55,721 nucleotides of DNA from Multifurca ochricompacta (taxonomy: Eukaryota; Basidiomycota; Agaricomycetes; Russulales; Russulaceae): NCBI GenBank assembly GCA_022496185.1, contig WTXG01000233.1:1-55721 (forward strand). The letters are read 5' to 3'. The position numbers and the translations under genes are program-made. The notes below the pieces were generated by a model. That model was not told where the DNA came from and did no database searches. It saw only the letters and a list, made by a program, of their open reading frames with translations. Numbering within the stretch: position 1 is the stretch's first letter; each line of letters starts with the position of its first letter. Below, piece after piece: positions 37,615-49,683 of this stretch.

Positions 37615-38823
37615 TCATGGAGTGCAGGACTCTGTGCCAATGAGGATCCCGTTGTAAGGGCCACTATGGTCAGCTATACTTCCATTCTCAATATTTCCCA
37701 CCAATTTGTCACTGCATTGTGGGTCCGTGCCGTCGTCAGCGCCTGTTGAAAATTGTGTGAGCGTGAAAGTACGGAACAGGGAGAGGATATTCTCACCAGA
37801 ACAAGCAACGACACTTCCGTCTGGCTCGATATGGATTTCCCCATGTGGGTGCCTGAAGCCAAGCAGGCGACCTGGAACAATTGGGACAATGTCGCGCTTG
37901 TTGTTTATCCTCGTGAACTCAGAAACCTGAGAGTCAAAGAATGTAGCCCAGGCCGCATCGCCAACACGTGGCTTCCCAAATGTGACACCTCGGACAGTGG
38001 TGCCTGCAGGGAGATTAAGTTTGATGGACAAAGTGTCGAGTTCCGCAAGCGCTCCTCCAAGCGAGTGGCCGATCTGAAATGAGGTACAAAATAGAGTCGG
38101 TAAGGCGTCCCGAGTAATGACCACTCGCAGACACATGAAGACTTACGATGGCGACTTGGGTTGAAGAATGCTCAGCCATCAATCGCTTGACTTCCGCGAG
38201 AATTTTATACGCTGTCTTCTCGTGCTCAAGTGCAAAACCGGAATGGATTCTAGCATCGCTCGGGATGCGAGGGAAGAGAGTGGGGTTGGGTTTCACAAAG
38301 TGAAAGTGTATGTCAGTCAGAACGGCCAATCTGTGAGGTGCTTAAGATGTGAATAAGTTAGTACCAAACGTGAACGCACAGATCTGATGGGTTTGTGCCT
38401 TGGTGGGCTACCACCACCATTGATTGAGCAGGCCAGAATCCGACGTAAACTACGATCGTTGATCAGCTCTGAGGAGTAGACGTGATGGTATGTAATATTT
38501 ACAAAACTGAGTACCGTCTCCATCTCCGCCTGTCAACGTCGGTACGAAGCCGGGAAGGGCGTGGCAAGCGTCTTTGACAACATCGGTAAGCCCATGGAAA
38601 CTTAGAAGGGTGTGCAGGAGAAAAACTCACCACCACACTGCCACCCAGCGATCTTATTTGGGGCGCAGTACGCTGCCCGCGCGAATTCGATATATGGTGT
38701 GAACTCAGCGAACTGGCTGTTGGAAAGCGCAACAATGCCGCCTTGGCTTGTGTTGAAGGGTTGCTGGAAGTTGCCTATGATTCCCGCAGCGATGGAAAGT
38801 AGGGGGGTGAATGGTGACCACAT
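37615..38823 (-). CDS. Secreted class-3 lipase, copy 1
   Basis: Six exons (38823-38631, 38571-38503, 38449-38380, 38330-38147, 38073-37797, 37742-37615), 921 nt, 306 aa, in frame. MWSPFTPLLSIAAGIIGNF is a plausible signal peptide. Family blocks: EFTPYIEFARAAYC, LPGFVPTLTGGDGD, FFYVGFWPAQSMVVVAHQGT, the nucleophile elbow IGHSLGGALAEL, GVTFGKPRVG, NKRDIVPIVP (catalytic Asp), and SIADHSGPYNG (catalytic His). Cysteines in CG/CHALPG and QCSD suggest secretion. Expected to hydrolyse triacylglycerols or related esters outside the cell. A paralog with identical exon lengths lies at 45.1-46.3 kb. Confidence 0.92.
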
Positions 38824-40282
38824 AGTATTGAGGGGAAAGGGTGACGACGGCAGTCAGAAGCGATCTTATAAGTCCTAAGCGTGCCCACACCGAACGCAGG
38901 ACGCATTCCAGGGGTGCAGGGACTGACGCTCACGGACGGTGCTTGCGCCCCCGGTATTCAATTCGATATTTTGGATTGCTGACAGTGACGTGACCTGACA
39001 GCTAACAGACATCAGCAGGGGAAATGACAAGGCTTGAATGTGAGAAATGAAGCGTTTGAGCACAGCATACGAGCAATCACCGAACTTGGGTACACTAGCC
39101 AGCGCGACGGTATCGCCTAAGGTTGCACCCATAATGGTCCAGGTCCACTCTAGGAGAGGTCTTCCGGTGGTGTGTGAGCAGTTTACCCCGGTGCCTCTGG
39201 ACCTGTAGTCGAAAATGCGAACGGTGACAGCGAGCTGACGACTACCAGGCCACTGTTATTCATGTTCGCCGCACTCCCCATTGAAGCTATCAAAACCTGT
39301 TAGAGTGAAAGCATCGTCTCTGGAGGCTTTCATAGTATGCGAGGGACAGCGTCCCAGTCCTCTAGTACCACCAGTATCAATGTGATAATGAGCGACTGTT
39401 GGCCATTGGCACAAAAGATTTCCATGACGGGCGAACATATTGACGCCCAAGGGGTCAACACTGGAATATGGGACATGTACAATAGGTATTGACACCGGTT
39501 GACAGCCCCGCCAAGCAAATCAGGTGCCTGCGTGCCTGTAATAAATGTGAGAGATTTTAGTTATGGATGGGGATGGGGCACCCGTCACGAAGGATTCACA
39601 GCACCGAAAGAAGCAAGCTTGGAGATCATCTTCGAGTTAAACTCAGGACTCGAAACGCTGTTATAGTGGGCGGTGAGTCTGTAAGCGGGAGTATGACACG
39701 TCCCCCATCATTCAACAACCAGTCATCGAATTGTGAGTGAGCGAAGGGATGAGGGCGAGGACGAGGTTCCCAGAGCCGCGCGTTCCGGCCGGTCCGAGTG
39801 AGTCATACATAGCCAATGGCCTTGTGGCATGTTCATCAACCTGTCCACGTCATTCTTTCGACCCAGTTGAATACTAAAATCAAGACACGCGAAACTTCGA
39901 TATCTGTATACTTGGGGAAATTTTTCGTTGATATCAGGACAATGGATACCATTCTGATGGACGCGTCAAAGGATGATGCCCATGCAGATGTTGCTGTTCC
40001 CACACTTTACTTGGTCTTGCATCTTCCAGTCATACCCGACCCTTGGGACTTGTCTATCGGTCTGTTCTTCATCTTCTTCATCCTCTCGCTTTTAGAGGGG
40101 GCCGTTCGATTGGGCATGCTGTGGTCGATTTTTCAACCTTAGAGTTAGGGGTGCTGAACTCCCGTCTGAAACTAAACTAGGGTATCATGTCATGACGGTG
40201 TTGGAAAAGCCGACTGTTTCGGTTCTCCCATCGCGACGTAGCCTTCCTAGGTCGAAAGCAGGACTTTCCCTTACCCCATTCA
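38824..40282. other. Intergenic, nothing supported
   Basis: Motif-free short frames only. It contains the 5' flanks of lipase copy 1 and of the transporter gene. Confidence 0.5.
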
Positions 40283-42809
40283 ATGTCATCCTCGCCCAAC
40301 AACTCCAGGAACGATGGTACGATGCAGGCCACTACCGAGTTGAGAAGCGACAGGGTGGGTGATGATCCTGGCTCAGTTTTTGGTGCTCCTTTCCGTCTTA
40401 CGGCCACCATTCAACCCCCACAAGCGGCAGCGGACCTACTCAGGCGAGTCCCAGACGAAGAACATGACCGCCCAGAGTATTCTGGACAGTACATCCCTAA
40501 TGTTCCTATTGAACCCTCTGGAATTCCTTATAGCCACTTGTCTCATGATGATGCTTTTGATATACGCCGTGCCTCAGACTCCAGTGAAATGACACTGTAT
40601 GACCGAACTGAGGAGGAAATGCAACGCTCTCTTAACAGAGTTTCCCTATCGTCTTATCAACATCCGAACGATATCGCCCCTCCACCGAACACGTACACTG
40701 TCGGCCCTCCCCCACGCTCAGGTATGAAACGTCGTTTCGGCCAGGGTCACAGGCCATCATTAGAGGACCATCACAACCTTTCCCGATTTCAGAACGAGGA
40801 GGATACGCTCCCCAATGACCTCGGAAATATGCCGCCCCGCCACCGCGGCGTGATGTCGAATCTCCTCGAACTTTCTCGTGTCTCAGATTCGGACCCTAAA
40901 TGGGATGGCCATGGATTTACCACCTCTCGCGCGGGGTCTCTCGGCGAGTTGTCTGGAGGAGAGATGCGCCCTCGTCTTTCGCATTTGTACTCACTTGGGG
41001 GGTACGATGCTGACGACCCTAATATCACGGGCGCAATGCGCGAGTCACTCGACGACCCGGCAGATCTCGAGAAGAATGTGAAAGAACAGATGGGTCTACG
41101 ATCAATGAACTATAAGCAGAGGCGTAAGGAAGCGCAGAAGATTAAGATCCGCTTCTTTGTGACGTGTATGTTAGAATTTCTTTGCAACATGGCGAGCGCT
41201 CACGATTGACTTGACTGTACGAAGCCTTGATCAACCGCCAGCAGTTCATAATGAAGCTTGCTCGTGCGCTGATGACGTTTGGCGCACCATCTCACCGCAT
41301 AGAGTCTCAGCTCGTCGCTGCGGCGCGTATTCTGGAAGTCGACGCCGAGTTCATTCACCTTCCCAATATCTTTCTTCTTTCATTTGCGGACCCAGAGACA
41401 TGTACATCCGAGACGCACTTCATCAAATGTTCTGGTCGACTCGCTCTTGGCAACCTGAAAATGGTACATCAGATATATCGTCAAGTGTTGCACGACGAGA
41501 TAAGTGCAAAACGAGCCGGTGACAAACTTGATGCCCTTCTTGAGTCCAAGCCCATATATGACGTTTGGACACGCTGCGCGATCGCATTCTGTCTTTCTGC
41601 ATTGATCTGTCCATTGGCCTTCGGAGGGTCGTTTGTTGATATGTTTATAGCAGGGTTCGGTGCGCTTGTGCTGAGCTTGTTGCAGCTCACAGTGGTAGTG
41701 AAGAGCAAGTTGTACGCGAACGTGTTCGAGTGGGTTTAGTCTTATGACTTGCTTCATGCTCTACATTGCCTTCTTTAGGATAACCATCGCCATCTTCATC
41801 TCATTTTTGGCTCGTGCATTGAGCAGCATCCGTAACGAGCTGTTCTGTTACACAGCCATTTCGTCTGCTGGAATTGTCTGTATTCTTCCAGGCTATCTTA
41901 TCCGTAAGTCTATGCACTCCGTACTCGCCACTCTGGCCAACGGCTCTTCCTAGTCAGTAGCTCTCTCGAGCTGGCTTCGAAGAACATGCTCTGTGGCTCT
42001 GTAAAGATGGTTTACGCTTTGATTTATACTTTGTTCCTCGGTTTCGGTCTGCAGATCGGCTCCGACTTTTTCCTCTTGTTCAGCCCCTCGGAACGACATC
42101 GTCTCTCTTCACTCGCCAATACGCTCGCGCACACCATTACCTACTCCGGTATCTTTGTCTCAGACAACTCAACCCGCTTTGCTGCGGACAATCCTTTGCT
42201 CGGCACCTTCTCATTCACGAATGGGGCGTCCCTACGTGAGATGAACATCATCGAGGGATGCCACCGGTTGCCCGGATCCCTGTGGTATCTTCAGCCGTTC
42301 CCATTCTGGTCTCAATTCATCACCGTTCCGGCTTTCTCTGTTCTCAGTTCGATGGGAAACTTGCAGCCGTGGCGTTCTTGGGACATTGTCGTCATGGTGA
42401 CCATTTCGTGCATCTCGTTCGCCGCGAACAAGACCGCGAACCACTTCATTTTCAATAGATCTGATGTGGTCTCCGCAATCGGCGCGTTTGTCGTAGGCGT
42501 ACTGGGGAACGTGTATTCGCGCCGTTTCGGAGGCACAGCCTTCACGGCAATGGTTACTGGCGTGCTATTCCTGGTCCCGGTCCGCACTTTTTCTTTTTTT
42601 CCCCTTGTAATGGCTTTCGAATCGCTAACTTCGCGGTGGTGTAGTCTGGGCTCTCCCAAGCTGGAGGGCTTACGGGATCGGGTAGTGGCATTGACATTGG
42701 CGGTGCCATGATTGCAGTTACTATTGGCATCACGGTGGGCCTATTCATGAGCCAGGCGCTCGTGTACACATTCGGAACACGGAAGAACGCAGCTATCTTT
42801 TCATTCTGA
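40283..42809 (+). CDS. ThrE/PRM10-like (DUF1212) membrane transporter
   Basis: Five exons (40283-41165, 41225-41729, 41779-41903, 41954-42579, 42645-42809), 2304 nt, 767 aa, in frame. The first ~290 residues are polar and look cytosolic. The conserved entry MNYKQRRKEAQKIKIRFF leads into the ThrE domain: RQQFIMKLARALMTFGAPSH, EFIHLPNIFLLSF, and GNLKMVHQIYRQVLHDEI. About ten hydrophobic segments follow, including LSALICPLAFGGSF, ISSAGIVCILPGYLI, and GAMIAVTIGITVGLFMSQAL. Yeast Prm10 is a pheromone-regulated member, and bacterial ThrE exports threonine. The substrate in fungi is unproven. It sits between the two lipase paralogs on the opposite strand. Confidence 0.9.
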
Positions 42810-45087
42810 GCCTTGATGTTGGCGCCATCTACCTACATTTTTATATTCGTATACGTTACGTCATTGGGTTCCTCCATGTTTTTTACTAGTAATGTGCTTC
42901 CGACTTGGAAATGAACCCTTTTTTATGGCACTAGTGCACTTTGCTTCAGCTCACAAATTGGTACTTGGACCATAGGGACTTGTTGAGAAAAGCAAAAATA
43001 CGATCACCAAGGGCTTTTTTACATGCGTCCCAAGGCATGGGTGCCAAGAAAAAGAGAAGGGAGGAACGAGAAAATAAACCCAAGAGAATATGGAAGCTTT
43101 GGAGGCTCGATGACTGCTTTGGACTGCGCAAAGCGATATCAAACACTACATTGACCTTATGATGGACCACTAGACCTCTTCAGAAATAACTTAGTTACAT
43201 GGACTTATAGGCCAGACAGCAGCTCACGGCAGCCTCAGTTCTCGAGCCTACTTGTGTGGACTTGCTTGTTGGGGGTTGAGTCTCCGAGACTGCTTAGTGG
43301 TGATGACGCCTTTGGGAGCCTTCAAGCTTCAAGCTCCAAGTTGTGTTCACAGCGTGCCCTACTTTTGTCCACGTTGCACATAGTGGCTTTGTGTAGAAAT
43401 GATTGTAAGGACATCTTCCACATCTCTCTCTTCATCCAGGCACTCGATTGTTGCGCTTGATGTTACTCATCGCACTGGGCATTGGCGCGGAACCGAATCG
43501 GAGCGGCGGGGCCGTCATCATTCCGATCGCTGATTCCACATTCCACATCCACACATCCACATAGATTTCCGCTCTCCACATCAACCGTCGACCAAGCGCA
43601 TCTCAGGTTGCGAACATCATCATGTCGGCACTACGAAAACAAAACAAAATCCTGGGTTCCGGCAGGACCGTTGGCATGTACTCCTGATCCCAGATTGAGG
43701 CATATCAAGTCAGATGCGTTGAAACAGATTAACCTTATCAGGCCTTGGTCCCTTCCCTGAAATATTCTTCTTGAAGAAAGAGCGCGAATCATGTCATGCC
43801 TGCGCCATACCTTCTTTGCGATTGATCTTCGGACGCTTACACGTTTACTGGTTGTTTTTCTTCTCTGGGGAACCAGAATTTCCGCTGTCTCTGATACTCT
43901 GTCACATAAGCAGGTCCTCCCTTGTTTTTTGGTTCCATTACAGCACCGTATGTTATAGAAACCCCATGTGATATACTTCAAGCACTCTCCCTTTCCCTCC
44001 GGTCCTCTTCCCTTTCTGTGCGTATGCCTGGAAAGACCAATTCCCCCGGTTTCTTGGTGTCAGGGGGTTGAAATTTGGATGTAAGGCGGCTGCTTCGTCC
44101 TGGATAACATCGATCATGTCTATCACGCTCCAATCATTTAGATTCTTTGCCTACGAATAGGGCCAATCTGAGAAGAGAAACCTACCCTGCTTCTCTTGCT
44201 TGTGTTCTACTGCCTTCATCCAATCTCAACACCTGGCAGCCAACTTGCAATGCGGAACCTCACGCTATTGGCCTAGGCTCGGAAATGACATCCGAGATAG
44301 CGCATTCGGGGAGAATATGCACGCACAACGGGCCAAATTATAGGGCGTTAACATAACAAATATGTAGTCCTCGCCTTTGAAGACTCAGATGGCTCAGTCA
44401 TCAAGACACTTCTAGGTCAGAGGACCCTTTTCGCTTTTGGGCACTCATGCCAAGTGTGGAAATGGAAGAACAAACCTCGCCCTCCCAGGGCCCAACAAGA
44501 CCAATCTTCAAGAGCTGGAGCTGCTTAGCCTCTAAGTATCGTTTAACTTTTAACGGCTTGTCCCACCCAATCCACTTTATCACTAGTATTGACAGTCTCC
44601 CGCTTGTGTGGTGGCTTAAAACTCACCCTCGCTTTCCCCTTTCCTTTGCTCCCCCCTCTCTGAGCATCTGGCCCACTCACAGTCGTTGGTGACTATCCCC
44701 TTAGACTCCTTACTATAGAGGGTCCCCCAGACTTTAGGTGCTACTTTGATAGTACTTATTTTTGTGACTGGGGCGCGGACTCCGTAAACTAGTGCCTGAG
44801 ACTAGGAGATGAAATAGCAGGGTTTAAGTAGATAGTTTATCCATGTACATACAGAGTGGCCGGGCCGTCCTTAGAAGGCGTGCTCTTGCTCTCAGTAGCT
44901 GCATGCACGCGCGTAATAAATTTGAATTAATAAAGAAATAACATAACAAATATCAATTAGACAGTACATCAGAAACTTGTATAGAAAGTGCCAGATCTTG
45001 GATTAATCGCAGTGTGAACGCGAGTCCATAAAATACGTCAATCTTCCAAAGTCCTATGAAGCTTGGGTACCAGATGCACCTCCAGCT
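42810..45087. other. Intergenic, nothing supported
   Basis: About 2.3 kb without a motif-bearing frame. A 15-nt match (TAACATAACAAATAT) recurs near 44350 and 44940 but could not be tied to a transposon end. Confidence 0.45.
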
Positions 45088-46335
45088 TTATGGGGTGCAG
45101 AACGTCGTGCCAATGAAGATTCCGTGGTATGGTCCAAGGTGATCGATTATGTTTCCATCACCAATATCTGGCACCATCAAATCGCTGCATTGTGGATCCG
45201 TGCCGTCGTCAGCGCCTGTGAGGAAAAAGGATATATATATATAAGCCACAGGCCTGAAAGCGCGGAGAGAAAGAAAAAAATAATGATTACTCACCGGGAC
45301 AAGCGACGGCATGTCCATTCGGCTCAATATGGATTTCTCCTTCAGGGTGCCTGAAACCGAGAAAGCGGCCTGGAACAATCGGAACCACGTCGCGCTTATT
45401 GTTCATCCTCGTAAACTCGGCGATATGAGAGTCGAAGAATGTAGCCCAGTCCCTGTTACCAACACGTGGCGTCCCAAATGTGACACCTCGGATGTTCGCG
45501 TTCGCGGGGAGATTAAGCTTCAAGAACAGCGCGTCAAGTTCCGCGAGCGCTCCGCCAAGTGAGTGACCAATCTACAAAGGGGCGCAGAATGATGGCGTCA
45601 GCACAGTACTCCGATGGGTGGTAAGGAATTGACTCCGGAGAGACTTACAAGAATGACATGGGTTGAAGAATGCTCAGCCATCAGTCGCCGGACTTCCGCG
45701 AGGATCTGCTGTGCTGTCTTCTCGTGTTCAAGTGCAAAACCGGAGTGGACTTTAATACCACTCGGGAGGTCGGGGAAGAGAGTGGGTTCGGGTTCCATAA
45801 ACGCGATGTTTGCATCAGTTAGAACAGACATTCTAAGAAGTATTTAGCGTTTACAATCAGGATATGTGGTGAGAGTAGACGCACAGTTCCAATGGGTCTG
45901 TGCCTTGGTGGGCAACCACTACGGCAGATTGGGCAGGCCAGAATCCGACATAAACTACCAAATAATTAATTAGGATTAAAAAGATCGGGCGTATGATTTA
46001 AGATGCTCACAGAATTGTGTAGCGTCCCCATCTCCGCCTGTTAGTGTCGGAACGAAACCTGGAATGGCGTTGCAAGCGTCTTTGGGAGCACATCAATGAG
46101 TCTTTGTGAAATTACCACGAAAGGGAGGAAGACACAACTCACCACCGCAATGCCACTCGGTGATCTTGCTGGGTTTACAGTACGCCGCACGCGCAAATTC
46201 GATATATGGTATGAATTCGGCGAACTGTGCGTCGGAAAGCGGAATCACACCGCTGTAGCTCGTGTTGAGCGGCTGCTGGAATTGGCCCAAAATGCCACCG
46301 GCGAGGGAAAGCAAAGGATGGAACGGGGACCACAT
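45088..46335 (-). CDS. Secreted class-3 lipase, copy 2
   Basis: Six exons (46335-46143, 46079-46011, 45954-45885, 45832-45649, 45571-45295, 45215-45088), 921 nt, 306 aa, in frame. Every exon has the same length as in copy 1. Blocks: IPLSDAQFAEFIPYIEFARAA, FYVGFWPAQSAVVVAHQGT, IGHSLGGALAEL (nucleophile), GVTFGTPRVG, NKRDVVPIVP (Asp), and IIDHLGPYHG (His). The likely signal peptide is MWSPFHPLLSLAGGILGQF. Introns differ in length from copy 1 (63, 56, 52, 77, 79 against 59, 53, 49, 73, 54 nt), so the duplication is not very recent. Its activity is presumed the same; the acyl-chain preference cannot be read from sequence. Confidence 0.92.
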
Positions 46336-47563
46336 GGTATGAATTAGAGAAATGAACGATGAGGATGGAAAGACAGTAAGTAGCAGCGGTAGCAGCAGCC
46401 GCTTTAATACAAGTCGAGGGACGTTTTGAAACTGGACTGACTCTTGTGTGGCTGTGATGGTGATCTCAAGGCCAGTGCCAGGTTCCCTGGAATGCAGGAA
46501 GTAACTTCCGAGGTGCCGGAGCCAGTTCTCACATTGGGCGTTTCGGAATCTGATTTTTAGGTTTTGAAGAGCTGAGCATGACTCAACCACAACAATCCAA
46601 CAATCACGATCACCGTGATGGTAAGTCGTCCGCTTTAGGAAGCGGTACAATCTGACCACACATATGAACTAATATATAAAAACACTGATCAGTGCAATGG
46701 CAGGAATGAATTGATACGAACGACGTGCGGTTACTTCATATTGTCATTCTCACACCGTAACTTCACTGGCGGAAAAATCCAAGTGAGAAAGAATAAATGC
46801 TGTGTACGGCACAGTCATCGAGGAAAGTCCCAGGGCTGATTCATGACACGCAACTACCACATTGCCTAATGAGATTAAGGATAGACCCCTGATGGCGATG
46901 TCAGAGAGACCGACCCAGAATCATAGATCTAGATGAAAAGCCAAAGGGAATAAAGACATTCTTTTACTTGAGAGATCTGGCGCATGAGATACTAGGGAGT
47001 TCAACTTTTTCGTCCAGTGAGGTGAGGAGAGAGACCGCTGCTAACGGACCGAATAGCATTCTACGAGCCGGGAACGGATAAAGGTGGGCCGGACCGGACT
47101 GGATCAGAGATGTCTGCACCATAGCACAGTACACTCTTTACAGTGTTTAAGGAGTTTCTCTGTGTCCTTCACTTCAGTTTTCATTCATAACTGAAGTGAG
47201 TATCTACTTAGGTTATCTTTTCCTCGCGTGTAGTTCTCTATAGTTGTCACGCTACCCAACAGACAGTGTGCAGTGCTGTATGATGTCGCTTAGGGCCACG
47301 GTTCGGGTCCCCGTCTGAGTGGCCACTTTTGTTGTGGAGGGAATCGATGAATTGCAAAAAAAAATGAAAAAATGAAGGTATATTATTTGCGTATTCCACT
47401 GGTGGATGACGAAGAAAGATGTCGGAGAGGGTGGATCGTGAGGGGCGCCTGCTTGAAGTATTGTATTTCCAAGTTTCAAGTCAAAGCCATCAACACAGCC
47501 ATCCCAAACATACATCGACCGCTGGCCTCACGTGTATCAAATCCCCCACCCCTTCGAACTACA
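46336..47563. other. Intergenic, nothing supported
   Basis: Divergent space between lipase copy 2 (-) and the sirtuin (+). No motif-bearing frame. A GGTTCGGGTCCCC run near 47300 resembles a tRNA T-arm, but no cloverleaf forms. Confidence 0.5.
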
Positions 47564-49104
47564 ATGGACGATCACGGTGCTGATCTTCTACAGGAAGCTC
47601 TAGCATCTTCCGGTAAGTCAGCTAAGCCGCCGGCCAATACCAGTTCCAAGCTATTCGAAAGGAAGGATGTGCCCTCTTTAGCGAAATACATCAGGTCAGA
47701 TGCGTGCCGAAAGATCTATCTAATGGTAATTCCACTCTGAAACCTTCTGAAAGAATTCACGTGTCGTTGTCTTCTATGCTAATGCTATGAAAGTTAGGTG
47801 CAGGTACGAGCGTCATGCTCATCCAGGTCTCTTGAGCGATCTCCGGATGCTTAAAAATCACCAGGTATCAGTACTTCTGCTGGGATCCCAGACTTCCGTT
47901 CCCCTGAGACAGGCGAGTGGGCTCTTGTAGATATATGGAATGGGGTTTCGTGTTCTGATGCTTAGCTCACCAACAGGTTTATACGTAGGAACTATAATCC
48001 CTTTCTGTGTACCTTACACATCTTGATCGCAGGACAATCTATCTCGCCTCAATCTGCCCAGTATTCGATATCGGATTCTTCCGAAGAAATCCACGCCCGT
48101 GTGCGCTTTCCTATTCATTCAGTATCTTATTAAAATCTCTGCTCTGCTGACAACTCGACTTAGTTTACACACTCGCCAAGGAGTTGTATCCGGGGAAGTA
48201 CAGACCGACCCTAACACATTCGTTCATCAAACTTTTATCGGACAAGGGGCTGCTCGGCTTGTGTCTCACGCAGAACATTGATACTCTAGAGAGACGCGCG
48301 GGTATCCCTACGGATAAGATCATCGAGGCTCATGGCAGTTTCGCTACGCAGCGTTGTATCGAGTGCAAGCGACCCTTTAGCGATGTTGAGATGAAAAAGT
48401 CTGTTGAAGAAGTGCGCATTCCGAGGTGCGAGAAGTGCAAAGGGCTTGTCAAGCCCGATATTGTCTTTTTTGGCGAATCGGTGAGTGCACTCACTAAGGA
48501 ACTGTAACTTAGCGTTGATGTCGTTGTTATTGCACAGCTCCCCCCGAACTTTTTTCCCTCACTAGGCCAACTACGCGATGCAGATCTCCTGATAATAATG
48601 GGGACTTCGCTTACCGTGCATCCCTTTGCCTCTCTTGTCAACATGGTCAAGGGCCAATGCCCGCGGGTGCTTATAAACCTGGATAAAGTGGGTGGCATTG
48701 GCTCCGGAAAGAACGACCTGGTTCTGCTTGGCAAGTGCGATGACATCATTCGCGATCTTGCGAGAGAGCTCGAATGGGAGGACGAGTTGGACAAAGAATG
48801 GAGGACAACGGCCACGTCTTTGAATACTTACGAAGCAGAGCCTCAAAAGTCGCCAGAAGAGAAAGACCTAATTGATGAAACTAAACTGGCCCGTGAAATA
48901 GAGAAGATAACGGAGAGAGTTGAGGGTGCCCTCTCCGTCTCTGACAAGGACAAGACTGGCATTGAAGAGGGAGCAGATGGGTTGGTTCGGGCTAATATTA
49001 GGTCAAGTGAGGATGGGGGGCCTAAGTCTTCTGTACCTAGGACACCTAAGAAGAGTGCGGATGACGGCGGTAGAGGTTCCCGACGGAGCGAGCCAGAGGA
49101 ATAA
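47564..49104 (+). CDS. HST2: Class I sirtuin, NAD-dependent protein deacetylase (Hst2-like)
   Basis: Seven-exon model: 47564-47725, 47794-47803, 47865-47912, 47977-47984, 48033-48100, 48164-48480, 48538-49104. NAD-binding blocks [20 protein letters not shown] are assembled across a 10-nt and an 8-nt micro-exon. FDIGFFRRNPRP, YTLAKELYPGKYRPTLTH, and TQNIDTLERRAGI follow, then the catalytic EAHGSF, four zinc cysteines (CIEC...CEKC), KPDIVFFGES, and MGTSLTVHPF. The C-terminal ~120 residues are acidic/Ser-rich, as in Hst2. Substrates would be acetylated histones or other proteins. Between LNLP and VFDIGFF (about 48055-48062) the expected few residues are missing and the frame slips, giving about 392 aa. 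Intron 3 uses a GC donor (CAG/GCGAGT). Confidence 0.9.
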
Positions 49105-49683
49105 CCTATATCCAGACCTCGTTTATATGCTTACGATTTCAAGACATGTACGAATGTAACATACCTATATTCTTGCCGGGCGCGGAGCCGTACGACCGAG
49201 TGAACAAAGGCATAAAGCTATGTGACTGCCGAAGGGTGACCAGAATGAGCAGATGTCTTCTGTTATGTGCCGAGTGGCTTCATCATAGTGTGCCATAGGC
49301 TTCAAATTTGCAATCAGGGGTCCCAGGGCATCGTCATCGTAAGCCAGCGGTTTACATCGACTTCGTGCCGCGGCTTTCACACCGTGAATATAGGAGATAG
49401 GGAGAGACACCCTTGCCGTCATCGTTAATACACTGGTTTTGAGTTAGGTGCCGTCACAGAGCTTTCGAGAGCCAGAAAGAATGTATTTTGAAGATATGTT
49501 TAATTTGATCGGTTTTCGCGCACACAGCCCTATTCTGTCTTAAGTGTGAGAGTCCCGCGGGGCATGCATGATGAGGGAATGATTCTAAGGTGTCTTAATG
49601 GGCTTTGATCGGGTCGCTTCGATCACCTGACCCAGACCCTATAAGATAGCTGGTCTTCTTCTCCTCCTTGCACTCGTGTTACC
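49105..49683. other. Intergenic between sirtuin and AMP deaminase
   Basis: A 579-nt gap between two genes on the same strand. No motif-bearing frame. A CT-rich patch lies at about 49660-49675, just before the AMP deaminase ATG. Confidence 0.5.

Noticed and set aside
44340..44960. Possible solo LTR bounded by TAACATAACAAATAT repeats
   Set aside because: The match is only 15 nt, the flanks lack TG...CA ends and target-site duplication, and there is no primer-binding site.
47225..47335. tRNA-like T-arm (GGTTCGGGTCCCC)
   Set aside because: No matching acceptor, D or anticodon stems can be formed around it.
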